Source: Deltaproteobacteria bacterium
Lineage (GTDB): Bacteria; Myxococcota_A; Polyangia; Polyangiales; Houyiibacteriaceae
Reading direction: 5' to 3'
NCBI GenBank assembly: GCA_003647035.1
Contig: QMMB01000048.1
Location: forward strand, 1 to 11,834
DNA length: 11,834 nt
In this document: positions 5,105 to 11,834 of the stretch, in pieces
How the letters are laid out: every line of letters begins with the position of its first letter
Position numbering within the stretch: the first letter of the stretch is position 1
Program-made: the position numbers and the translations under genes
Notes under the pieces: generated by a model
Told to the model about the DNA's origin: nothing
The model's database searches: none
What the model saw: the letters and a program-made list of their open reading frames with translations, nothing else

Positions 5105-5782
5105 TCAATCCTCCCCGAGCTCGACGTACGTCCCGCGCGCGGGGACCGAGACGAGGTCCCGACGTGGCAAGAAAAGGCCGGTCAGCCAGCCGCCGTACAC
5201 GCAGCCCGTGTCGAGGCCCACGGAATGCGGCCGGTTTTGAAGCCCGCGCACCGCGTCGTGTCCGAACACCACCAGCCGAGGCCCGGGCCAGAGCGAAGCC
5301 CACGGGGTGCCCTCTTCGTAGTCTTTCGATCCGCTCCCGTCGGCAAGGATGCTGCGCATGTTCATCAAGTCGTAGGGGTCCTGGTCTTCCAGAGGCAAGC
5401 CGGGCAGCAAGCCGCCATGTACGACCAGGGCGTCGTGCTCGGGAAGCTCGATCCAGAGCGGGAGGGCCGCAAGCCACCGCCAATCATCCTCTTCGAGCTC
5501 GTCGGCCACCCGCTGGTGGGCGGGCCTGAGGATGGGAAGCTCGTCACCGGCGCACTTGGCATCCCACCACGCCAGGCAATGCTGATCGTGGTTTCCGCGC
5601 ACCGCGAGCGCCCCCATCTTCCTCATCAACCGAACAACGCCAAGCGAATCCGGCCCCTTGGCCACCAAATCTCCGACCAGCACCAACTGGTCCCCCTCTT
5701 CCCAACCCGACTCCTCGAGCAGGTCCTCCAGCTCCTCGCGGCAGCCGTGGACGTCTCCTACGATGAGGGTACGGGTGCTCAT
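5105..5782 (-). CDS. Calcineurin-like metallophosphatase, ApaH/PrpE type
   Basis: 225 residues from ATG at 5782 to TGA at 5107-5105. The metal-binding blocks of the phosphoprotein phosphatase / ApaH fold occur in order: GDVHG (D10, H12), GDLVAKGPDS (D38), GNHDQ (N64, H65), VHGG (H122) and FGHD (H175). The C-terminal GLDTGCVYGG...TGLFL block is typical of bis(5'-nucleosyl)-tetraphosphatase-like and PrpE-like enzymes. The substrate cannot be decided from sequence: diadenosine polyphosphates, phosphoproteins or RNA caps are all known in the superfamily. It is shorter than E. coli ApaH (about 280). A GTG at 5806 would add eight residues (MLRPQDQD); the ATG is chosen because it places GDVHG at the usual distance from the N-terminus, although AGGA lies only one base before it. 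The Rieske gene follows at once. Confidence 0.88.
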   Translation of the reverse strand: MSTRTLIVGDVHGCREELEDLLEESGWEEGDQLVLVGDLVAKGPDSLGVVRLMRKMGALAVRGNHDQHCLAWWDAKCAGDELPILRPAHQRVADELEEDDWRWLAALPLWIELPEHDALVVHGGLLPGLPLEDQDPYDLMNMRSILADGSGSKDYEEGTPWASLWPGPRLVVFGHDAVRGLQNRPHSVGLDTGCVYGGWLTGLFLPRRDLVSVPARGTYVELGED

Positions 5783-5838
5783 GTCCTGATCTTGGGGGCG
5801 TAGCACTCAGGATCCAAGTTCATGAGGGCCTCCACGCG

Positions 5839-5868
5839 TTGACACCCTGTCCAAACCGGCAATACAGG
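5839..5868 (+). promoter_or_regulatory. Candidate sigma-70-type promoter for bcp and the downstream operon
   Basis: A perfect TTGACA (5839-5844) is followed after 18 bases by TACAGG (5863-5868, 3 of 6). The bcp ATG at 5876 lies seven bases beyond and has no Shine-Dalgarno, so transcription would begin at about the ATG and give a leaderless message. It lies in the 93-base gap between two divergent genes. Confidence 0.5.
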
Positions 5869-5875
5869 CATCTTC

Positions 5876-6346
5876 ATGATCAAAGAAGGCCGCAAGGCCC
5901 CCGCGTTCAATTTGCCCTCATCCACGGGCGACAAGCTGGCCCTCAAAGACCTCGCGGGCAAGTACGTCATCGTCTACTTCTACCCGAGGGACAACACGCC
6001 GGGCTGCACGACCGAAGCCAACGACTTCAACAAGGCCTTGCGCAAGATCAAAGCGCGCGACGCGGTGGTCATCGGCGTCAGCAAAGATTCGATCGAGTCG
6101 CATTGTAAGTTCGCTGACAAATACAAACTGAAGTTCCCGCTCCTGAGCGACCCCGACACAACGATGCTCGAGAAGTACGATGCCTGGGGCGAGAAGAACC
6201 TGTACGGCAAGAAGTCGATGGGTATCATTCGCTCGACCGTCCTGATCGGACCGGACGGGAAGGTGATCAAGCACTTCCCAAAGGTGAAGGTGAACGGGCA
6301 CGTCGAAGCGGTCATCGAGGCGCTCGATGATGCCCGTACCGATTGA
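5876..6346 (+). CDS. bcp: Thiol peroxidase of the PrxQ/BCP family
   Basis: 156 residues, the normal length. It reduces hydrogen peroxide and organic hydroperoxides in the cytosol, using thioredoxin-type donors. The thioredoxin fold is evident: the peroxidatic Cys44 lies in PRDNTPGCTTEA, followed by VVIGVSKDS, FPLLSDPD, YDAWGEKNLYGKKSMGI and RSTVLIGPDGKV. The resolving cysteine five residues after the peroxidatic one (E. coli type) is replaced by Asn49. The only other cysteine is Cys77 in IESHCKFADKY, at the helix alpha-3 position used as resolving cysteine in some PrxQ proteins such as the Xylella enzyme. This is therefore probably an alpha-3-type atypical 2-Cys enzyme. There is no Shine-Dalgarno before the ATG; a promoter ends seven bases upstream. 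It is the likely first gene of the run leading to scpA. Confidence 0.95.
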   Translation: MIKEGRKAPAFNLPSSTGDKLALKDLAGKYVIVYFYPRDNTPGCTTEANDFNKALRKIKARDAVVIGVSKDSIESHCKFADKYKLKFPLLSDPDTTMLEKYDAWGEKNLYGKKSMGIIRSTVLIGPDGKVIKHFPKVKVNGHVEAVIEALDDARTD

Positions 6347-6381
6347 CACTCGGGAGTGTACGAGCGCATGGTCCGACTGCG

Positions 6382-7305
6382 ATGAGCGAGCCCAGCCCCA
6401 CGCCGATGACGGAGGTCCCCGAGGCTCTGGACCCCAGCTTCCGGATCGAGCTGCCCAACTTCGAGGGGCCGCTAGACCTGCTCTTGCATCTGATTCGCAA
6501 GCACGAGCTCGATATCCTCGATCTGCCGATCTCCTTCATCACCGATAAATACCTGGAATATCTGGGTTTGATGGAGACCCTCAACCTCGACATCGTCTCG
6601 GAGTACCTGCTGATGGCAGCGACCCTGGCGCACATCAAGAGCAAGATGCTGCTGCCGCGTCCGCCCGAGGACCAGGACGACGACGAGCTCGACGAGCTCG
6701 ACCCGCGCGCCGAGCTGATTCGGCGTCTGCTGGAGTACCAAAAGTACAAAACGGTCGCCGCAGATCTGGGTGAGCGCGCGATCGCCGGGCGAGATGTATT
6801 CTCGCGAGGCACGCCTCCGCCAACCGCTGATGGGCTCGCGCCTCTGGCCCAAGTGAGCGTCTTCAAGCTGATCGACGCACTCAAGAAGATCGCGGCGCGC
6901 ATCAACGCGACCATCTCCCTCGAGGTCGACGCAGAGCGGATGACGATTCAGGAACGCATCGGGGGACTGGTGGACTTGCTACGCGAGCGCCGCCGGTGTC
7001 GCTTCGACGAGCTCTTCGAAGACGTCAGCACCTCGTACGATCTCGTGGTCACATTCCTGGCGTTGCTCGAGATGGCGAAAATGCGATTGGCGAGCATCTA
7101 TCAAACCGATCATGAGGAGCCCATCTACCTCGAGTACACGCTGCTCGATGCAACCGGCGAACCCATGGTGCCCGCCGACGTGCAGCAGCCGACGAGCGAT
7201 GTGGTAGATACGGGCCAGGACATACAGGACATACGAGAGTCGGTGGTCGTGCCGGCCGGCACCTCTGACGCCTACGGATGGACGGAGGACGAACGAGAAC
7301 CATGA
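6382..7305 (+). CDS. scpA: Segregation and condensation protein A (SMC kleisin subunit)
   Basis: 307 residues from ATG at 6382 to TGA at 7303-7305. ScpA is the kleisin that bridges the SMC heads and binds ScpB in bacterial condensin. The N-terminal SMC-neck-binding region carries FEGPLDLLLHLIRKHELDI (27-45) and the long helix EYLLMAATLAHIKSKMLLPRP (75-95). An acidic linker follows (QDDDELDELD, about 98-107), and a C-terminal winged-helix domain (about 179-255) ends AKMRLASIYQ and binds the SMC cap. Residues beyond about 260 form an acidic, poorly conserved tail, making it longer than B. subtilis ScpA (about 250). The frame opens at TTG 6343, overlapping the bcp stop, and an ATG at 6406 is also possible; none has a ribosome site. 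The ATG of scpB overlaps its stop. Confidence 0.95.
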   Translation: MSEPSPTPMTEVPEALDPSFRIELPNFEGPLDLLLHLIRKHELDILDLPISFITDKYLEYLGLMETLNLDIVSEYLLMAATLAHIKSKMLLPRPPEDQDDDELDELDPRAELIRRLLEYQKYKTVAADLGERAIAGRDVFSRGTPPPTADGLAPLAQVSVFKLIDALKKIAARINATISLEVDAERMTIQERIGGLVDLLRERRRCRFDELFEDVSTSYDLVVTFLALLEMAKMRLASIYQTDHEEPIYLEYTLLDATGEPMVPADVQQPTSDVVDTGQDIQDIRESVVVPAGTSDAYGWTEDEREP

Positions 7306-8066
7306 CCCAAACGGAAGTGCAAGCCGACAACGGCGCCTCGGAGAATGGGGCAGGGGCGCCGATTGCGCCGAGCGGCGAGACGCTGAAAAACGTCCTCGAG
7401 AGCCTGATCTTCGTCTCGGGCAGTCCCGTGACCCCCAAGAAGCTTGCGAGGGCGGCGCGGGCCACCATCGCCGAGGTGCAGCCCCTGCTCGACGAGCTCG
7501 TCGCCGACTACGCACAGCGCGGAGTGCATCTGTACTACGTCGCCGGTGGGTATCAGTTCCGTTCTGCGCGGGGGAGCGCCGACTTCGTCAAGACACTCGT
7601 GGCGCCCAAGCCCATGCGGCTCACCCGCGCGCAGCTCGAGACTCTCGCCATCGTCGCATACCGCCAGCCGCTCACCCGGCCCGAGGTCGATGACGTGCGC
7701 GGAGTAGACTCCGGCTCGTCGCTCAAGATGCTGACCGACCGCGGTCTCATGAAGATCCTCGGGCGCAAGGACGAGCCCGGAAGGCCCCTGGTGTATGGAA
7801 CGACGCCTGGGTTCTTGGAGTTCTTCGGCCTCAGCAGCCTGAAAGACCTGCCGACGCTTCAGGAGTTCAGCGACCTGACCGACGAGCACAAGGCCCTGTT
7901 CGAAGAGCAGATCGGCCAGTCGATCGACATCGCGGGGGCCGAGCTCGCAGCGGCAGAGGCCATGGAACAGGCCGAGGAGGAGCTCCGGGCGGAGGAAGAA
8001 GCCGCCATTGCGGCAGCCGAAGCTCGGGCAGCCGCCGATGAAGAGGACCTCGAGGACGAGGAATGA
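7302..8066 (+). CDS. scpB: Segregation and condensation protein B
   Basis: 254 residues from ATG at 7302, which shares ATGA with the scpA stop; an in-frame ATG at 7278 lies inside scpA and is less likely. ScpB dimers bind the middle of ScpA in the SMC complex. Two winged-helix domains are visible: the first at about 25-100 (LKNVLESLIFVSGSPVTPKKLA...YQFRS), the second at about 105-185, with the family signature LTRAQLETLAIVAYRQPLTR and then EVDDVRGVDSGSSLKML, DRGLMKILGRKDEPGRPLVYGTT and FLEFFGLSSLKDLP. The C-terminus (about 205-254) is a low-complexity Glu/Ala helix ending in an acidic DEEDLEDEE tail, beyond the usual family core of about 190-200 residues. Its stop overlaps the glyQ start (ATGA). 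Confidence 0.95.
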   Translation: MTQTEVQADNGASENGAGAPIAPSGETLKNVLESLIFVSGSPVTPKKLARAARATIAEVQPLLDELVADYAQRGVHLYYVAGGYQFRSARGSADFVKTLVAPKPMRLTRAQLETLAIVAYRQPLTRPEVDDVRGVDSGSSLKMLTDRGLMKILGRKDEPGRPLVYGTTPGFLEFFGLSSLKDLPTLQEFSDLTDEHKALFEEQIGQSIDIAGAELAAAEAMEQAEEELRAEEEAAIAAAEARAAADEEDLEDEE

Positions 8067-9010
8067 CCTTCCAAGAGCTCATCCTCGCACTCGAACGCTT
8101 CTGGTCGGAGCGTGGTTGTCTCATCGTCCAGCCGTACAACTCCGAGGTCGGCGCGGGCACCTTCAACCCGCACACGTTCTTGCGGGCTATCGGGCCCGAG
8201 CCATGGAACGTCGCCTACGTCGAGCCGAGTCGACGCCCCACCGACGGTCGCTACGGCGAAAATCCCAACCGTCTGCAGCAGTTTCACCAGTACCAGGTCA
8301 TCCTCAAGCCGTCGCCCCTCGACATCCAGGACCTCTACCTCGAATCACTGCGCGCACTCGGCACCGACCCGCGGCACCACGACATCCGCTTCATCGAGGA
8401 CGATTGGGAGTCGCCGACGCTCGGCGCTTGGGGACTCGGCTGGCAGGTGTGGCTCGATGGGCTCGAAATCAGCCAGTTCACATATTTTCAGCAGTGTGGC
8501 GGCATGGACTGCAAACCGATCAGCGGTGAGTTGACCTACGGTCTCGAGCGCATCGCGATGTACCTCCAAGACGTCGACGACGTGTACGACCTGCAATGGG
8601 CCCAAGGCATCCGGTACGGCGATATCTACAAGCGCGCCGAATGGGAGTGGAGCACGTACAACTTCGAGCAGGCTGACGTCGACCTTCAAAAGAAGCTGTT
8701 CGAGGAGTACGAGACACAGGTCGGGGTCTTGCTTGGTCTAAGCGACAAGAAAGGGAAGGGCGGCGCCCTCCAATTCGATCGCGCGCCCCTCGAAAGGCTC
8801 GCGCTGCCGGCGTACGACGCGGTCATCAAGTGTAGCCACTACTTCAACGTCCTGGACGCCCGGGGGGCGATCAGTGTCACCGAACGCCAGCGCTACATCG
8901 GCCGGGTTCGGCTCATCGCCCGCGCGGTCGCCGAGTCCTGGTTCGCCCAACGCGAAGCCCTCGGCTTCCCCCTGCTCGACGTCCTCGACACTGGGGCGGC
9001 CGCTCAATAG
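8063..9010 (+). CDS. glyQ: Glycyl-tRNA synthetase alpha subunit
   Basis: 315 residues, against about 303 in E. coli. It is the catalytic class II core of the bacterial alpha2-beta2 GlyRS, which activates glycine with ATP and charges tRNA-Gly together with GlyS. Characteristic blocks are FWSERGCLIVQPYNSEVGAGTF near the N-terminus, GPEPWNVAYVEPSRRPTDGR (motif 2 region), NRLQQFHQYQVILKPSP, IRFIEDDWESPTLGAWGLGW, GLEISQFTYFQQCGG and ELTYGLERIAMYLQ (motif 3 with its arginine). The start ATG shares ATGA with the scpB stop, so translation is likely coupled to the condensin genes. The last 10-15 residues after LGFPLLDVL are variable. Confidence 0.98.
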   Translation: MTFQELILALERFWSERGCLIVQPYNSEVGAGTFNPHTFLRAIGPEPWNVAYVEPSRRPTDGRYGENPNRLQQFHQYQVILKPSPLDIQDLYLESLRALGTDPRHHDIRFIEDDWESPTLGAWGLGWQVWLDGLEISQFTYFQQCGGMDCKPISGELTYGLERIAMYLQDVDDVYDLQWAQGIRYGDIYKRAEWEWSTYNFEQADVDLQKKLFEEYETQVGVLLGLSDKKGKGGALQFDRAPLERLALPAYDAVIKCSHYFNVLDARGAISVTERQRYIGRVRLIARAVAESWFAQREALGFPLLDVLDTGAAAQ

Positions 9011-9017
9011 TGCGTTT

Positions 9018-9030
9018 GGGGCCTTGCCCC
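9018..9030. other. Small hairpin between glyQ and glyS
   Basis: GGGGC (9018-9022) pairs with GCCCC (9026-9030) around a three-base loop. No T-run follows on the plus strand, so it is not a terminator; it could be an mRNA-processing or stability element in the 59-base glyQ-glyS gap, or chance in GC-rich DNA. Confidence 0.25.
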
Positions 9031-9069
9031 GTTGCGCCCGTGGATCCGGTCTGGTAGCAACGCCTCTCC

Positions 9070-11178
9070 ATGTCATCCGAGTTTTTACTGGAGATTGGGA
9101 CGGAGGAGCTGCCGGCGTCCTTCGTGACGCAGGCGCTGGGCTCGCTGAAGGCAAGCGCCCTCGAGCTCGTTAGCCAGGCTCGGCTCGGCAGCGAGGAGCT
9201 CGAGGTCCACACGTTGGGAACACCCCGGCGGCTCGCGCTGCGCATACGGGGACTCGCCCCGCGGCAGACCGATCGCAACGAGACGGTCATGGGCCCACCA
9301 TGGAACGCTGCGTTCGAGGCGGACGGCTCGCCAAAAAAAGCTGCAGCCGGCTTCGCTAAGAAGCATGGCGTCACGGTCGGGGACCTCCGTAAGAAGACTA
9401 CCGACAAGGGTGACTACGTCAGCGTGCAAGTGCACGAAGCCGGCCGGACCACAGGGGTCGTGCTCGCACAAATCCTTCCCCAGATCTGTCAGGGCATCAC
9501 GTTCCCCAAGTCCATGCGCTGGGGGCCGGGCGAGATCTCGTTCGGGCGCCCGATCCACTGGGTAGTGTCGTTGCTTGGTAGCGACGTCGTCGAGTTCGAG
9601 TTCGCGGGCGTGCAGGCGGGGCGTGCGACGCGGGGCCACCGATTTCTGGCCCCGGCCACCTTCGACCTCGATGCCGCGAGCAGCTACGAGACTGCACTCG
9701 AGCGAGCGCATGTTCTGGTCGACCTCACGCGTCGAAAAGATCGTATGATGGAGGGCCTTCTCGGCGCGGCCGAATCACTGGGCGGCGTTCTCGCACCCGA
9801 CGCGTTCCTTGCCGATGAGTGCGTTTCGCTCGTCGAAGAACCGTTCACCGTGCCAGGTAGTTTCGACGAATCGTTCCTCGAGCTCCCAGACACCGTCGTC
9901 GTCTCGGTGATGCGTGACCACCAGCGATATTTCGCCGTTCGCGCGTCCGAAGGCGGAGCGCTGCTTCCCTCGTATCTCAACGTGGTCAACACGGCTCAGG
10001 ACCCGGAAACCATTGCCAAAGGCAACGATCGGGTCCTTCGTGCCCGCTTGGCCGACGCGAAGTTCTTCGTCCAAGAGGACCGGAAAGCGCCGCTCGCCGA
10101 CCGGCTCCAAAAGCTCGAATCGGTCGTGTTCCAATCGAAGCTGGGCACGATGGGCGCCAAGGTCCGGCGCTTGCAGGCCAATGCCCGCGCCCTTGCGGAG
10201 CGAGCCGGCGCCGACCCCGCGGCCTGCGTCGAGGCAGCGCGCCTGTGCAAGACCGATCTCGAGACGCTCATCGTATTCGAGTTCCCGGAGCTGCAGGGTG
10301 AAATGGGCCGATGGTACGCGATGCGAGAGGGCATCGATCCGGCCATTGCGGACGCGATTCGCGATCACTACCGACCCCAAGGCGCCGATGACGTCGTCCC
10401 CGACCAACTCGTCGGCGCGGTCGTCGCTGTAGCTGACCGCATCGACACCCTGGTCGGTTGCTTCGGAATCGGCTTGGTCCCGAGCGGCTCGGCGGATCCC
10501 TTCGCGCTTCGTCGTGCGGCACTCGGCATCATTCGCATCGCGCTCGAAGGGCCCATCGATGTCGATCTTCGTCAGCTTCTCGAGCACGCGCACGCCGCGT
10601 ACGCGGGCGACGCCGAGCTCGCGCCGCTGGACGATGTCCGGGCGTCCCTCGAAAGCTTCTTCCGCGCCCGCATCCGCGCGATGCTCAAAGACGCGCACGG
10701 AGGCGACGTCGTCGACGCTTGCCTCGGCGCGTGGGACGGCGCCTCGCTGCGTGACCTGCAGAGTCGAGTCGAGGCGGTCTCCGAGGTGCGCGCTGCTCCC
10801 GAGTTCGAGGCCCTTGCCGTCGCATTCAAGCGCGCGTTCAACATCACGAAGGAGAGCGCGCGAGGCCCGATCGACGCCGCACTTCTCGAAACAGGCGCAG
10901 AGACCGCCCTGGCCCAACGGTTCGAAACCGTTCGCGACCAGATCCGCGAGGCAACAGGCGCACGCCGCTACGCCGACGCGCTGAGGCTCGTCGCCAAAGA
11001 GCTCGGAGAACCCATCGATCGCTTCTTCGAAGAGGTATTCGTGATGGTCGACGACCCCAGCGTCCGGGAGAATCGCCTACGATTGCTCGGAGAAATCGCG
11101 GACACGGTCAACGGCATTGCGCACTTCCACCACCTTGGGACAAAGTTGCAAAGCCGTGACTCTTCTGTATCCGCTTGA
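9070..11178 (+). CDS. glyS: Glycyl-tRNA synthetase beta subunit
   Basis: 702 residues (E. coli 689), complete. The beta subunit provides tRNA binding for the alpha2-beta2 enzyme. Conserved blocks in order: FLLEIGTEELPASF (5-18), TPRRLALRI (51-59), SMRWG...FGRPIHWVVSLLG (148-170), VVSVMRDHQRYFAV (277-290), NDRVLRARLADAKFFVQED (319-337), LCKTDLETLIVFEFPELQGEMG (392-413; HD-like domain region), AVADRIDTLVGCFGIGLVPSGS (453-474) and DPFALRRAALGIIRI (476-490). A C-terminal DALR-like anticodon-binding region ends FVMVDDPSVRENRLRLL. No clear Shine-Dalgarno precedes ATG 9070, which is chosen because the N-terminus matches the family. A run of seven A's at about 9332-9338 encodes Lys-Lys. The 3' end overlaps the probable start of the PPDK gene. 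Confidence 0.98.
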   Translation: MSSEFLLEIGTEELPASFVTQALGSLKASALELVSQARLGSEELEVHTLGTPRRLALRIRGLAPRQTDRNETVMGPPWNAAFEADGSPKKAAAGFAKKHGVTVGDLRKKTTDKGDYVSVQVHEAGRTTGVVLAQILPQICQGITFPKSMRWGPGEISFGRPIHWVVSLLGSDVVEFEFAGVQAGRATRGHRFLAPATFDLDAASSYETALERAHVLVDLTRRKDRMMEGLLGAAESLGGVLAPDAFLADECVSLVEEPFTVPGSFDESFLELPDTVVVSVMRDHQRYFAVRASEGGALLPSYLNVVNTAQDPETIAKGNDRVLRARLADAKFFVQEDRKAPLADRLQKLESVVFQSKLGTMGAKVRRLQANARALAERAGADPAACVEAARLCKTDLETLIVFEFPELQGEMGRWYAMREGIDPAIADAIRDHYRPQGADDVVPDQLVGAVVAVADRIDTLVGCFGIGLVPSGSADPFALRRAALGIIRIALEGPIDVDLRQLLEHAHAAYAGDAELAPLDDVRASLESFFRARIRAMLKDAHGGDVVDACLGAWDGASLRDLQSRVEAVSEVRAAPEFEALAVAFKRAFNITKESARGPIDAALLETGAETALAQRFETVRDQIREATGARRYADALRLVAKELGEPIDRFFEEVFVMVDDPSVRENRLRLLGEIADTVNGIAHFHHLGTKLQSRDSSVSA

Positions 11179-11834
11179 CGCAGTGCTGGACTCGGACGTC
11201 CGCCTGCCACTCCTCGGAACGAAAGCGGCCGGCCTCCACGAGATGACCGCGCTCGGAATCCCGGTGCCCCCGGGGTTCACGATCACGACCGCGGTGGGCA
11301 AACAATATCGGGACAACGGCGCGTTGCCTGAGGGGCTCGGCGCCGCCGTCCTAGAGGCCCTACGGTCGGTCGAGGAGCGGCTCGGGAAGCGATTCGGGGG
11401 CACCGACGACCCCCTGCTCCTGTCGGTCCGCTCGGGCGCGCGGGTCTCGATGCCGGGCATGATGGATACGATTCTCAACGTCGGCCTCTGCGACCGGTCG
11501 CTCGGCGGCCTTGCCGCCCACTACGGCGACGAACGCTTCGCCCTCGACGCCTATCGCCGCTTGCTCCAGATGTACGGGACGGTTGTCCGCGGCATCGGCG
11601 GGGACCGCTTCCAGTATCTCTTGTGCGACCTCAAGACCGGTCTCCGGGAGCCGCGTATGCTCGACTCCGAGCTCCCGGTGACCCCGCTCGAGGAGCTCGT
11701 CGCGTCGTATCTGGCGCTCATCGGCGACACGTCAGGCACGCCTGTCCCGCAGGGCGTCAACACCCAGCGCTGGGACTCTATCGGGGCCGTGTTCGGCTCG
11801 TGGGACAACTCGCGGGCGGTGCGATACCGGCGCA
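11156..11834 (+). CDS. ppdK: Pyruvate phosphate dikinase (5' part)
   Basis: The frame is open from GTG 11156 to the window end (226 residues of about 870-900). PPDK interconverts pyruvate + ATP + Pi with PEP + AMP + PPi. Only part of the N-terminal ATP-grasp domain is present: LLGTKAAGLHEMTALGIPVPPGFTIT (19-44; the family's GGKGANL box is altered to GTKAAGL but keeps the lysine, K23), SVRSGARVSMPGMMDTILN (90-108, Arg92 at the same number as in the Clostridium symbiosum enzyme), YRRLLQMYG, and IGAVFGSWDNSRAVRYRR (209-226). The central phosphohistidine domain lies outside. The start is uncertain: GTG 11156 overlaps glyS by 23 bases without a ribosome site; GTG 11183 lies just after the glyS stop but would shorten the N-terminus. 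A PEP synthase is less likely given the MPGMMDT block. Confidence 0.92.
   Translation, partial: MTLLYPLDAVLDSDVRLPLLGTKAAGLHEMTALGIPVPPGFTITTAVGKQYRDNGALPEGLGAAVLEALRSVEERLGKRFGGTDDPLLLSVRSGARVSMPGMMDTILNVGLCDRSLGGLAAHYGDERFALDAYRRLLQMYGTVVRGIGGDRFQYLLCDLKTGLREPRMLDSELPVTPLEELVASYLALIGDTSGTPVPQGVNTQRWDSIGAVFGSWDNSRAVRYRR

Noticed and set aside
4743..5483. 246-residue reading of the Rieske frame
   Set aside because: The upstream 128 residues are Arg-rich out-of-frame translation of the phosphatase gene; the Rieske domain begins near 5099.
4715..5803. 362-codon plus-strand open frame opposite the Rieske and phosphatase genes
   Set aside because: The opposite strand carries complete metallophosphatase and Rieske motifs; this frame is Arg/Pro-rich noise.
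9332..9338. Frameshift or slippage site at the A-run in glyS
   Set aside because: The frame is continuous and family-like on both sides, so there is no sign that slippage is used.
9775..10917. 380-codon minus-strand open frame inside glyS
   Set aside because: It is an antisense shadow of a conserved glyS frame, with no ribosome site or family motif.

Overview
This is a gene-dense, GC-rich bacterial window. It holds two truncated genes at the edges (folD and a pyruvate phosphate dikinase) and twelve complete ones. The only intergenic stretches above about 130 bases are 508-692, 2318-2468 and 2886-3025. Every protein that can be recognised is of ordinary bacterial housekeeping type. The organism is most likely a Gram-negative delta-proteobacterial relative, possibly Myxococcota. 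This is inferred from the high GC at third codon positions, a lipoprotein with a long Gly/Ser linker directly after the lipobox cysteine, alpha2-beta2 glycyl-tRNA synthetase, and a chromosomal parAB pair. No rRNA, tRNA, CRISPR array, IS element or phage gene was seen.

Layout. 1-507 is the 3' part of folD (+). Convergent to it are parB and parA (-, 693-2317), which overlap by one base. parA faces a 151-base intergenic region with a large nested inverted repeat, followed by a previously easy-to-miss 59-codon gene (2469-2648, +). That gene abuts, tail to tail with no gap, a 78-residue single-pass membrane protein gene (2649-2885, -). Type I methionine aminopeptidase (map, +) follows, most likely starting at a TTG at 3026. 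It ends in a strong hairpin that also terminates a three-gene minus-strand group running 5782 to 3926: a calcineurin-like (ApaH/PrpE-type) phosphatase, a small Rieske [2Fe-2S] protein whose start is set almost on the phosphatase stop codon, and a Gly/Ser-linker lipoprotein.

From 5839 rightwards everything is on the plus strand and tightly packed: bcp/PrxQ peroxiredoxin, scpA, scpB, glyQ, glyS and ppdK. The scpA/scpB and scpB/glyQ pairs share ATGA stop/start overlaps, and glyS/ppdK appears to overlap by 23 bases. A perfect TTGACA box just before bcp suggests that one promoter may serve the whole run.

Functionally the window joins chromosome organisation (ParAB partition proteins; ScpAB, the kleisin and accessory subunits of SMC condensin) with translation (MetAP, GlyRS), one-carbon metabolism (FolD), peroxide defence (PrxQ) and pyruvate/PEP interconversion (PPDK). 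I do not see a convincing undescribed multi-gene system. The points most worth a second look are the 59-residue protein and its structured leader, the phosphatase/Rieske pair, the leaderless-looking promoters of parA and bcp, and the coupling of condensin genes to glycyl-tRNA synthetase genes.
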